This document shows, in pieces, positions 25,330 through 32,686 of a DNA stretch of 42,551 bases. The notes under the pieces are model-generated. The model ran no database searches, was not told the origin of the DNA, and saw only the letters and a list, made by a program, of their open reading frames with translations. Positions within the stretch are counted from its first letter, which is position 1. The number at the start of each line of letters is the position of its first letter. The DNA is from Neobacillus rhizosphaerae (lineage in GTDB: Bacteria > Bacillota > Bacilli > Bacillales > Cytobacillaceae). A program made the position numbers and the translations under genes. The DNA is taken from assembly GCF_937468385.1 (NCBI RefSeq), contig NZ_CALBWS010000041.1:1-42551 (forward strand), read 5' to 3'.

Positions 25330-25595
25330 TATAGAATATTTGGATCACGAAGAAGGATTGAGTATGTTATAGTCCATCTGAATCGCGCTAAGCGAAAAAG
25401 AGAGGAGCTTTCATGGCTGAAAGAAGCTCTAGATGAAGGATGACAGAAAGCTAATCCGGAGTGCAGCTAACCACTGCCGTTTGCCAGCGTTAAGGGCATT
25501 TTTGAGAGATGGATACAGTTTTTTGTTTCCATAATCAGGGTGGTACCGCGAGACAAGCTCTCGTCCCTGCTATAGGGATGAGGGCTTTTTTGTAT
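25330..25595 (+). promoter_or_regulatory. T-box riboswitch (Ala specifier) controlling alaS
   Basis: Stem I starts GGAT near 25355 with AGTA at 25361-25364 and the GTTAT/ATGAC helix, then the AGAGA bulge and the distal hairpin GAGCTTTC / GAAAGAAGCTC. The specifier loop presents GCT (Ala) at 25450-25452, followed by AATCC closing the base. The T-box AGGGTGGTACCGCG is at 25537-25550 and the terminator CTCTCGTCCCT / AGGGATGAGGG with T6 follows at about 25557-25593. It reads out uncharged tRNA-Ala. A small extra hairpin (CGC-GCTAA-GCG) sits in the 5' side of stem I. Confidence 0.93.
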
Positions 25596-25626
25596 GCTTT
25601 TTTACAATTAAAGGAGGGTCTAAACG

Positions 25627-28263
25627 ATGAAAAACTTAACTGGGTCACAAATTCGCAAGATGTTTTTACAGTTTTTTAATGAAGAAAAAGGACACACGAT
25701 TGAACCAAGTGCACCACTGGTCCCGCATGATGATCCATCGTTATTGTGGATTAACAGTGGAGTGGCAACCTTAAAGAAATATTTTGATGGCCGTGTCGTT
25801 CCTGACAATCCAAGAATCACCAATGCGCAAAAATCAATCAGAACGAATGATATCGAGAATGTCGGCAAAACAGCGCGCCATCATACATTTTTTGAGATGC
25901 TTGGTAACTTTTCCATCGGAGAATATTTCAAAAAAGAAGCGATTGAGTGGGCATGGGAGTTTTTAACCGCTGAAAAGTGGATTGGCTGGGATCCAGAGCG
26001 TTTGTCCGTTACCGTCCACCCAGAGGATCATGAAGCCTATGAAATTTGGCATCAAACCATTGGTCTTCCAGAGGAACGGATTATCCGTCTTGAAGGAAAC
26101 TTCTGGGATATTGGTGAAGGTCCAAGCGGCCCAAATACTGAAATTTTCTACGACCGCGGTCCGGAGTATGGGGATGATTCATCAGATCCTGAACTATACC
26201 CAGGCGGTGAAAACGAGCGTTACCTGGAAGTGTGGAACCTTGTATTTTCACAATTTAACCATAACCCTGATGGCACCTATACACCGCTGCCTAAGAAGAA
26301 TATTGATACGGGAATGGGATTAGAGCGGATGGCGTCTGTCGTTCAAAATGTTCCCACCAATTTTGATACCGATTTATTTATCCCGATCATTCGGGCAACA
26401 GAAGAAATTTCCGGAGAAAAATATGGCACCAATAAAGAATTCGATGTAGCCTTCAAAGTCATTGCCGACCATATTCGTACGGTAGCCTTTGCAGTCGGCG
26501 ACGGGGCGTTGCCATCAAATGAAGGCCGTGGCTATGTATTGCGCCGCTTGTTGCGCCGTGCTGTCCGTTACGCCAAACAAATTAATATCAATCGTCCGTT
26601 TATGTTTGAACTCGTTCCTGTCGTAGGAGGAATCATGAATGACTTCTATCCAGAAGTAAAGGACAAAACTGATTTTATTCAAAAGGTTATTAAGAATGAA
26701 GAAGAGCGTTTCCATGAAACCCTTCATGAAGGCTTAGCTATTTTAGCAAGTGTTATCAAGAAGGAAAAAGAAAAAGCCAGTAATACCATCACTGGTGCCG
26801 ATGTGTTCCGTCTTTATGACACCTATGGTTTCCCAGTAGAATTAACCGAAGAATATGCAGAAGAAGAGGGCATGAAGGTTGATAATAAAGGCTTCGAAGT
26901 AGAAATGGAGCAGCAACGTGAACGAGCACGAAGAGCCCGGCAAGATGTCGATTCGATGCAGGTTCAAGGCGGTGTTCTGCGCGATGTGACTGTTGAAAGT
27001 AAGTTTGTCGGCTACGATCAACTTGTGACAAGCTCTACCGTTTTAGCGATCATTAAAAACGGTGGACTAATTGATGAAGCTTCAATTGGTGACGAAGTCC
27101 AATTAATTCTTGATGTGACACCATTTTATGCTGAGAGTGGTGGACAAATTGCTGACTTCGGTGTTATCGAAGGCGAAGGTACAAGCATAGCTGTTAAAGA
27201 TGTCCAAAAGGCACCAAATGGCCAGAATCTTCATCAAGTGGTTGTGCTGAGCGGCAATTTGAAAACAAACCAACAGGTAACAGCAAAGGTCGACGCTACC
27301 AATCGGGTGAAGATAATCAAAAACCATACAGCTACCCATTTGCTCCATCAAGCACTTAAAGACGTTCTTGGCGAGCACGTTAACCAAGCAGGATCTCTTG
27401 TCGAGCCTGATCGACTTCGTTTTGATTTTTCGCATTTTGGTCAAATAAGTCCAGAAGAACTTGAACAAATCGAAAGAATCGTTAATGAAAAAATCTGGAG
27501 AAACATTGAAGTGGACATTAGCTTAAAACCAATTGCTGAAGCAAAAGCACTAGGGGCCATGGCGCTTTTCGGTGAAAAATATGGTGATATTGTCCGTGTT
27601 GTAAGGGTTGGCGATTACAGCCTCGAGCTTTGCGGCGGCTGTCACGTTCCAAATACATCCGTGATTGGTTTATTTAAAATTGTTTCTGAGGGTGGAATCG
27701 GTGCTGGGACGAGAAGGATTGAAGCAGTAACAGGTGAATCAGCGTACATGTCATTAAATGAGCAAGTAGGTTTGTTAAAGGATGCTGCTGAAAAACTAAA
27801 ATCGAATCCAAAAGATATCGGTAGCCGTATCGAAAGTTTACTTGTTGAAATGAAACAGCTGCAACGGGAAAATGAATCCCTTGCTTCAAAGCTTGGAAAT
27901 ATTGAAGCTGGGAGCCTCGTTTCTAAAGCAAAGGAAATTGATGGCGTAACCGTCTTAGCAGCGAAGGTTCAAGCTGCCGATATGAATAACTTAAGAAATA
28001 TGGCTGATGATTTAAAGCAAAAGCTTGGTTCTGTTGTGCTTGTATTGGGTAGCTCCCATGAAGGAAAAGTGAATTTAATTGCAGCAGTGACGAAGGATTT
28101 AATCGAAAAAGGCTATCATGCTGGGAAGTTAATAAAAGAAGTAGCCTCTCGATGCGGCGGTGGAGGCGGTGGTCGTCCTGACATGGCCCAAGCTGGCGGG
28201 AAAGATCCTGAAAAACTTGATTCAGCACTTCAATTTGTTGAGGATTGGGTAAAATCGGTTTGA
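25627..28263 (+). CDS. alaS: Alanyl-tRNA synthetase
   Basis: Class II enzyme that charges tRNA-Ala and edits mischarged Ser and Gly. The 878-aa product matches the B. subtilis length. The N-terminal aminoacylation domain includes INSGVATLKKYFDG and RHHTFFEMLGNFS; the editing domain has the metal site H567-T-A-T-H571 and C669-GGC-H673; the C-Ala domain has a GGGGGRPDMAQAGG tail. Start ATG 25627 follows AAAGGAGGGTCTAAACG. It is controlled by the Ala T-box, and its stop codon overlaps a putative promoter for yrzL. Confidence 0.98.
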   Translation: MKNLTGSQIRKMFLQFFNEEKGHTIEPSAPLVPHDDPSLLWINSGVATLKKYFDGRVVPDNPRITNAQKSIRTNDIENVGKTARHHTFFEMLGNFSIGEYFKKEAIEWAWEFLTAEKWIGWDPERLSVTVHPEDHEAYEIWHQTIGLPEERIIRLEGNFWDIGEGPSGPNTEIFYDRGPEYGDDSSDPELYPGGENERYLEVWNLVFSQFNHNPDGTYTPLPKKNIDTGMGLERMASVVQNVPTNFDTDLFIPIIRATEEISGEKYGTNKEFDVAFKVIADHIRTVAFAVGDGALPSNEGRGYVLRRLLRRAVRYAKQININRPFMFELVPVVGGIMNDFYPEVKDKTDFIQKVIKNEEERFHETLHEGLAILASVIKKEKEKASNTITGADVFRLYDTYGFPVELTEEYAEEEGMKVDNKGFEVEMEQQRERARRARQDVDSMQVQGGVLRDVTVESKFVGYDQLVTSSTVLAIIKNGGLIDEASIGDEVQLILDVTPFYAESGGQIADFGVIEGEGTSIAVKDVQKAPNGQNLHQVVVLSGNLKTNQQVTAKVDATNRVKIIKNHTATHLLHQALKDVLGEHVNQAGSLVEPDRLRFDFSHFGQISPEELEQIERIVNEKIWRNIEVDISLKPIAEAKALGAMALFGEKYGDIVRVVRVGDYSLELCGGCHVPNTSVIGLFKIVSEGGIGAGTRRIEAVTGESAYMSLNEQVGLLKDAAEKLKSNPKDIGSRIESLLVEMKQLQRENESLASKLGNIEAGSLVSKAKEIDGVTVLAAKVQAADMNNLRNMADDLKQKLGSVVLVLGSSHEGKVNLIAAVTKDLIEKGYHAGKLIKEVASRCGGGGGGRPDMAQAGGKDPEKLDSALQFVEDWVKSV

Positions 28264-28287
28264 TAATAGGATAGATTAGTGTAAAAT
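28260..28287 (+). promoter_or_regulatory. Possible sigma-A promoter for yrzL-ruvX-yrzB
   Basis: TTGATA (28260-28265, overlapping the alaS stop) and TAAAAT (28282-28287) with a 16-base spacer, 50 bases before yrzL. No terminator separates alaS from yrzL, so readthrough may contribute. Confidence 0.5.
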
Positions 28288-28338
28288 GTAGGTAACGATA
28301 ACAATTCTCTCCTCTAATAGAAAAGCGAGGTGCGTGAA

Positions 28339-28605
28339 ATGAGTTCATTTGACAAAACGATGCGATTTAATTTTCCTGAAGAGCCTTTTGAACATGATGT
28401 AAATGACGTTCTTCTTCAAGTTTATGAAGCACTGCAGGAAAAAGGGTATAATCCGATAAATCAAATAGTCGGCTACCTATTATCTGGAGATCCTGCCTAT
28501 ATTCCACGTCACCGCGATGCTCGTAACATTATTCGTAAGTTGGAGCGCGATGAGATCATTGAGGAATTAGTCAAATCCTATTTAAAAAAGCAGCGAGAGG
28601 GTTAA
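28339..28605 (+). CDS. yrzL: IreB family protein (YrzL, DUF965)
   Basis: An 88-aa cytoplasmic protein with the highly conserved core YNPINQIVGYLLSGDPAYIPRH and basic RNIIRKLERDEI. In Enterococcus, IreB is a phosphoprotein substrate of the IreK kinase and affects cephalosporin resistance; whether this holds in Bacillus is not established. ATG 28339 follows AAAGCGAGGTGCGTGAA; a GTG at 28330 lies within the ribosome binding site. It leads the conserved trio yrzL-ruvX-yrzB, with ruvX starting three bases after its stop. Confidence 0.94.
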   Translation: MSSFDKTMRFNFPEEPFEHDVNDVLLQVYEALQEKGYNPINQIVGYLLSGDPAYIPRHRDARNIIRKLERDEIIEELVKSYLKKQREG

Positions 28606-28608
28606 GGA

Positions 28609-29025
28609 ATGCGAGTAATGGGTTTAGATGTAGGCTCAAAGACTGTTGGAGTTGCCGTAAGTGATGAACTTGGGTGGACAGCCCAGGGCCTAAAAACCCT
28701 CAAAATCAACGAAGAGAAGAATGAGTTTGGTTTTGAGGAAATTGGTCAATTAATAAAAGAGTATACGGTCGATACGGTGGTCATCGGTCTTCCCAAAAAT
28801 ATGAACGGGACGATTGGTCCACGCGGTGAGGCAAGTCAACAATTTGCAGCTGAAATTGAAAGTAAATTTGCTGTACCTACTGTTTTATGGGACGAGCGGT
28901 TAACAACGATGGCAGCAGAACGCGTTTTACTTGAGGCTGATGTAAGCCGAAAAAAGCGTAAGAAGGTTATTGATAAAATGGCAGCAATGATGATTCTCCA
29001 AGGTTATCTTGATAGTAAAAATTAA
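28609..29025 (+). CDS. ruvX: RuvX/YqgF family Holliday-junction-resolvase-like nuclease (YrrK)
   Basis: RNase H-fold protein of 138 aa. It starts MRVMGLDVGSKTVGVAVSD, with catalytic D7; VVIGLPKNMNGT and DERLTTMAAE add further acidic and structural residues, and DKMAAMMILQGYL closes the fold. In E. coli YqgF processes the 5' end of pre-16S rRNA; a role in DNA resolution was proposed first. It starts three bases after yrzL, with GAGAGGG inside the yrzL end as ribosome binding site. Confidence 0.94.
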   Translation: MRVMGLDVGSKTVGVAVSDELGWTAQGLKTLKINEEKNEFGFEEIGQLIKEYTVDTVVIGLPKNMNGTIGPRGEASQQFAAEIESKFAVPTVLWDERLTTMAAERVLLEADVSRKKRKKVIDKMAAMMILQGYLDSKN

Positions 29026-29037
29026 TGAGGTGAAGAA

Positions 29038-29343
29038 ATGACACACGAGCACGAACATGATCATGAGGAACGCTATATTACACTTATCGATGAAAACGGC
29101 GATGAACAATTATTTGAAATTCTTTTTACATTTGACTCAGATGAGTTTGAAAAGTCCTATGTATTCTTTTATCCAGTAGGAGCGAATGAAGACGAAGAAG
29201 AGGAAATTGACATTCTAACGTATGCCTATATTCCTACAGAGGACGGCGGATTCGGTGAGTTAATGGAAATTGAAACCGACGAAGAATGGGACATGGTTGA
29301 AGAAGTCTTTAATACCTTCAATGAGGACCAAGAGGAAGAATAG
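29038..29343 (+). CDS. yrzB: DUF1292 acidic protein (YrzB) with a His-rich N-terminus
   Basis: A 101-aa, strongly acidic protein. The DUF1292 part covers ERYITLIDENGDEQLFEILF through ETDEEWDMVEEVFNTF and matches B. subtilis YrzB. The N-terminus reads THEHEHDHEER, with five histidines alternating with acids, a possible metal-binding tag; B. subtilis YrzB, as I recall it, starts without this run. Function unknown. It starts at ATG 29038 after AATGAGGTGAAGAA, 12 bases downstream of ruvX, and a terminator follows. Confidence 0.92.
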   Translation: MTHEHEHDHEERYITLIDENGDEQLFEILFTFDSDEFEKSYVFFYPVGANEDEEEEIDILTYAYIPTEDGGFGELMEIETDEEWDMVEEVFNTFNEDQEEE

Positions 29344-29351
29344 AAGTAAGG

Positions 29352-29385
29352 GGAACCGGCTATTATGAGGCTGGTTCCTTTTTTT
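29352..29385 (+). terminator. Intrinsic terminator of yrzL-ruvX-yrzB
   Basis: GGAACCGGC and GCTGGTTCC form a 9-bp stem (one G-T pair) with a nine-base loop, followed by seven Ts. Confidence 0.88.
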
Positions 29386-29539
29386 GTGGAGGAATAAATT
29401 GACATATTCATGGTTAAATTGACATTTTTCTCACTATATGCTGAAATAATTACGATGTCTAATTTCGCTAACTAGTTAATTTTTTGGAAAAATTAGTGAA
29501 AAATATCGTGTTACATTGGTCAGAGGGAAGGGGAAGAAG

Positions 29540-30676
29540 ATGACAACTGACGAAAAAGGCGCAAAAAAAGCTGTAATCCGGCAAAAAATGCTTGAACATC
29601 AAAGTGAAGCAAAAATTGTCAGGAAGATTGTTTTAATTATTTCGATTTTAATGCTATTATTCATAGTCGTTATTGGCGGCGGAGGTTATCTCTACATACA
29701 ATCAGCACTTAAACCACTTGATTCAAAAAGTAAGAGTCAGAAAACAGTTGACATTCCGATTGGCTCAACAGTGACGGGAATTGCTGAAACTTTAGCACAA
29801 AACGGAATTATAAAAAATGCAAAGGTGTTTAAATATTATGTAAAGCTTAAAAATGAAGGCGGGTTTATGGCAGGGGAATATCAGCTTAGTCCATCCATGG
29901 ATGTTCCTGAAATTGTCAGTCGCTTAAAAACGGGCAAGGTTCTCGCAAAGGCTAGTTTAAAAATCACGATTCCAGAAGGGAAGCAGATTAGGGAAATTGC
30001 CGCCATCATGGCAAAGGCTACAAATCAAAAGGAAGATGATGTGTTAAATAAATTAAATGATAAAGAGTTTATTAAAACATTAATGATTAAATATCCTGAT
30101 GTGTTAACCGACGAAATCTTGAATGGTTCCATAAAATATCCACTAGAAGGGTATCTATATCCGGCAACATATCCATTTTACAAGCCGAACCCATCGGTCG
30201 AAGAGATGGTCACGGTAATGCTTGACAAAACCCGGACGGTATTAGCGGATTACTCCGAAGTAAGCAAAGATAAAAAGCTGTCAGTCCATCAGTTGTTAAC
30301 CATGGCTTCTTTAATTGAAGAGGAAGCAACCGTAAAGGCAGACCGTAAAAAAATTGCCAGCGTTTTCTATAATCGTATAAAGAAGGGAATGCCGCTGCAA
30401 ACGGACCCAACCGTCCTTTATGCGCAAGGAAAGCATAAAGAAAAGGTTCTATATAAGGATTTAGAAGTGAGCTCCCCTTATAATACTTATCAACATACCG
30501 GTCTTCCTCCAGGACCGATTGCCAACGCTGGAAAGATTTCTATAGAAGCGGCACTAAATCCTGAGGAAACAGATTATTATTACTTCCTGGCAACAGCTGA
30601 AGGTGAGGTTATTTTTACCAAAACATTAGAGGAACATAATCAGGAAAAAGCAAAGCATATTTCCAATAAAAAATAA
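29540..30676 (+). CDS. mltG: Endolytic peptidoglycan transglycosylase MltG (YrrL)
   Basis: Membrane-bound lytic transglycosylase that cuts nascent glycan strands and sets their length. The 378-aa protein has a cytoplasmic basic N-terminus, one membrane helix (about 28-50, IVLIISILMLLFIVVIGGGG), a LysM-like domain (PIGSTVTGIAETLAQNGII) and the YceG catalytic domain with MASLIEEEA; E260 there is the expected catalytic glutamate. YNTYQHTGLPPGPIANAG is the family signature near the end. A TTG 24 bases upstream is in frame, but ATG 29540 follows AAGGGGAAGAAG. The 150 bases upstream are AT-rich, with two TTGACA boxes (29399 and 29419) lacking good -10 partners. Confidence 0.94.
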   Translation: MTTDEKGAKKAVIRQKMLEHQSEAKIVRKIVLIISILMLLFIVVIGGGGYLYIQSALKPLDSKSKSQKTVDIPIGSTVTGIAETLAQNGIIKNAKVFKYYVKLKNEGGFMAGEYQLSPSMDVPEIVSRLKTGKVLAKASLKITIPEGKQIREIAAIMAKATNQKEDDVLNKLNDKEFIKTLMIKYPDVLTDEILNGSIKYPLEGYLYPATYPFYKPNPSVEEMVTVMLDKTRTVLADYSEVSKDKKLSVHQLLTMASLIEEEATVKADRKKIASVFYNRIKKGMPLQTDPTVLYAQGKHKEKVLYKDLEVSSPYNTYQHTGLPPGPIANAGKISIEAALNPEETDYYYFLATAEGEVIFTKTLEEHNQEKAKHISNKK

Positions 30677-30678
30677 AA

Positions 30679-30720
30679 CATAAATAAGGGGGGAAAGTTC
30701 GCATTCCCCGCTTATTTATG
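30679..30720. repeat. Strong hairpin after mltG
   Basis: CATAAATAAG and CTTATTTATG at the base (10 bp) and GGGGAA / TTCCCC inside, with one G-G mismatch, loop AGTTCGCA. It starts three bases after the mltG stop. No U tract follows on the plus strand, so it may stabilise the mRNA 3' end or act as an imperfect terminator. Confidence 0.6.
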
Positions 30721-30752
30721 ATAAAATGGTACAAGTGTTTTAAAGGTAATCT

Positions 30753-30858
30753 ATAGCGTAACTCACAGTAAGGTAATTTGCGGCATCGTCTGCTCGAAAC
30801 GTACCCGAGTCGAAATTCATTCAGCTCGTAACGTCCGTATCTGTGAACGCTATTTTTT
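30753..30858 (+). ncRNA. Candidate structured RNA of unknown class between mltG and trmR
   Basis: ATAGCGT (30753) and TCACAG (30763) on the 5' side pair with the contiguous CTGTGA-ACGCTAT (30841-30853), a 13-bp helix with a single three-base bulge (AAC). Inside, TGCGG (30779) can pair with CCGTA (30835), and ACGT-ACC-CGAG (30799-30809) with CTCG-TA-ACGT (30825-30834). CTCG at 30793 could instead pair with CGAG at 30806, an alternative fold. The closing helix is followed by TTTTTC, as in intrinsic termination. No open frame of note is present. The class is unrecognised; it could be a small RNA, a leader of trmR, or a mobile repeat. Confidence 0.4.
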
Positions 30859-31080
30859 CATGTCTAAAGAGCATTTTTTGTATGGAAAAGAGGCGGAGCG
30901 CCGCAAAAACGAATCAGAATAGCCAAAATGAGTGATAAATATACGTTTTTTACTCTGAATAGATGAAGCTAAAGCCTTGCACACACCGCCTTTATTTAGG
31001 TTGGCCCTTCGGATAAGATTTCCAATATCGATGGTGGAACGCTATTTCCGTTTTTTTGATAGATGCTTCTAAAGGATTGA
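30859..31080. other. Noncoding stretch before trmR, nothing recognised
   Basis: With the hairpin and RNA-like element before it, the mltG-trmR gap is over 400 bases. This part holds a small GCGG-AGCG-CCGC hairpin (about 30892), several T runs and, at 31038, AACGCTATTT, a direct repeat of 30846-30855; both copies are followed by T runs and then ATG..TCTAAAG. I see no protein, tRNA or clear promoter. It may be a diverged partial duplication of the 3' end of the upstream element. Confidence 0.4.
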
Positions 31081-31092
31081 GGTGACGGCAGC

Positions 31093-31743
31093 TTGTTAAA
31101 TGAGAAGCTGCATTTTTATATTGAAGGTTTAATTCCAGCTCGAAATCCATTGTTTATGGAAATGGAGAGCTATGCAAAAAAGCATAATGTCCCGATCATG
31201 GAGCTTGCAGGAATTGAAACAATGCTGCAATTACTGCGCATTCACCGTTCAAAAAAAATTCTTGAGGTTGGAACCGCGATTGGTTATTCAGCTTTAAGGA
31301 TGGCAAGTGCAATTCCAGAAACGCATATCGTTACAATTGAGCGTGACGAGGAACGAATGAACCTTGCCAAAGAATTTATCCAACGTTCCGGGAATGGTGA
31401 GCAAATTGCCTTAATCGAAGGGGATGCGCTAGAGGTTGAAGAAACAGTAAGTGGATATGCCCCGTATGATGCAATCTTTATTGATGCAGCTAAAGGTCAA
31501 TATAAAAAGTTCTTTGAAATATATGCTAAATATCTTACTGAAGACGGAATGATTATTACCGACAATGTTTTGTTTAAAGGACTTGTTGCCGAAACAGAAA
31601 TTGAATCAAAGAGAACCCGAAATCTAGTGAAGAAAATTGATGGATTTAACCGCTGGTTAATGAATCATCCGGACTATGATTCCGTGATTCTTCCTGTTGG
31701 GGACGGGGTTGCAATCAGCAAAAGAAGAGGTGGGAGGAAATGA
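31093..31743 (+). CDS. trmR: tRNA 5-hydroxyuridine methyltransferase TrmR (YrrM)
   Basis: SAM-dependent O-methyltransferase of the catechol-OMT fold (216 aa). In B. subtilis YrrM/TrmR methylates ho5U34 to 5-methoxyuridine in several tRNAs. The SAM loop is LEVGTAIGYSALRMA (about 56-70), the metal/SAM acidic motif FIDAAKGQYKKFF (about 136-148) and DNVLFKG follows (about 165). The start appears to be TTG 31093, seven bases after AGGTGA; there is no better ATG nearby. Its last four bases overlap the first of trhP1 (ATGA), so the three genes that build this wobble modification are coupled. Confidence 0.92.
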   Translation: MLNEKLHFYIEGLIPARNPLFMEMESYAKKHNVPIMELAGIETMLQLLRIHRSKKILEVGTAIGYSALRMASAIPETHIVTIERDEERMNLAKEFIQRSGNGEQIALIEGDALEVEETVSGYAPYDAIFIDAAKGQYKKFFEIYAKYLTEDGMIITDNVLFKGLVAETEIESKRTRNLVKKIDGFNRWLMNHPDYDSVILPVGDGVAISKRRGGRK

Positions 31744-32669
31744 AGAAGCCTGAAATACTTGTTACACCATTGACAGTAAATGATATTTTACCTTTAGCAG
31801 AAGCGGGAGCAGATGCGTTTGTCATTGGTGAGCAGAGATATGGTTTACGGCTTGCAGGGGAATTTAACCGCGTAGATGTCCAAAAGTCGGTTGAACTGGC
31901 CCATTCCAAAGGAAAAAAAGTTTATCTCGCCATGAACGCGATTTTTCATAATGAGAAAATTGCTGAATTGAGTGAGTATATTCAATTTGCAGCGGCGGCT
32001 TCAGTGGATGCCATCATTTTTGGCGATCCGGCTGTATTAATGATAGCAAAAGAAGTGGCTCCTGATATGAAGCTTCATTGGAGTACTGAGACAACCGGAA
32101 CGAACTGGTACACTTGCAACTATTGGGGCAGAAAAGGGGCAAAAAGAGCGGTTCTAGCACGTGAAATTAATATGGATGCAATTGTGGAAATAAAGGAAAA
32201 TGCAGAAGTAGAAATTGAAGTGCTCGTTCACGGTATGAGCTGTATGTTCCAATCAAAGCGTTCATTGCTTGGTAACTATTATGAGTACCAAGGAAAAGTC
32301 ATGGAAGTCGAAAATCGCAAGATGCAAAAAAATATGTTCTTACACGATAAAGAACGTGAAAACAAATATCCGATTTTTGAAGATGAAAATGGCACCCATA
32401 TTATGAGTCCGAATGATATTTGTATCATTGATGAGCTGCAAGATATGTTAGAAGCCGGGGTTGATTCTTTTAAAATTGATGGGATTTTAAAGAGCCCGGA
32501 ATATATTTTAGCTGTGACAAAAGCGTATCGGGAGGCCATTGATTTATTTTTTGAAGATGCAGACGCTTATGATGATAAAAAAGGCGAACTGTTAGCGACC
32601 ATCGAGGAAATTCAGCCAGCTAATCGCTCGTTGGATACGGGATTCTTTTTCAAAGAAACAGTATATTAA
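31740..32669 (+). CDS. trhP1: Peptidase U32 family protein TrhP1 (YrrN), tRNA hydroxylation
   Basis: U32-family TIM-barrel protein of 309 aa. In B. subtilis yrrN and yrrO are needed for 5-hydroxyuridine at tRNA position 34, which TrmR then methylates. Visible features: AEAGADAFVIGEQRYGLR near the start, the U32 core VLVHGMSCMFQSKRSLLGNY (about 162-181) and DSFKIDGILKSPEYI. Unlike trhP2 it keeps only the first core cysteine and lacks the CC..C cluster after it, so it is unlikely to hold the same Fe-S cluster alone. It overlaps trmR by four bases and precedes trhP2 by 17. Confidence 0.9.
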   Translation: MKKPEILVTPLTVNDILPLAEAGADAFVIGEQRYGLRLAGEFNRVDVQKSVELAHSKGKKVYLAMNAIFHNEKIAELSEYIQFAAAASVDAIIFGDPAVLMIAKEVAPDMKLHWSTETTGTNWYTCNYWGRKGAKRAVLAREINMDAIVEIKENAEVEIEVLVHGMSCMFQSKRSLLGNYYEYQGKVMEVENRKMQKNMFLHDKERENKYPIFEDENGTHIMSPNDICIIDELQDMLEAGVDSFKIDGILKSPEYILAVTKAYREAIDLFFEDADAYDDKKGELLATIEEIQPANRSLDTGFFFKETVY

Positions 32670-32686
32670 GAGGGAGGAGTTCAATC

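Noticed and set aside
26515..28348. Antisense open frames across alaS and its end
   Set aside because: Shadows of a conserved coding sequence, without ribosome binding sites or recognisable domains.
29399..29424. Two TTGACA boxes 20 bases apart before mltG, as a tandem promoter
   Set aside because: No acceptable -10 box is found 16-18 bases after either; kept only as a remark under mltG.
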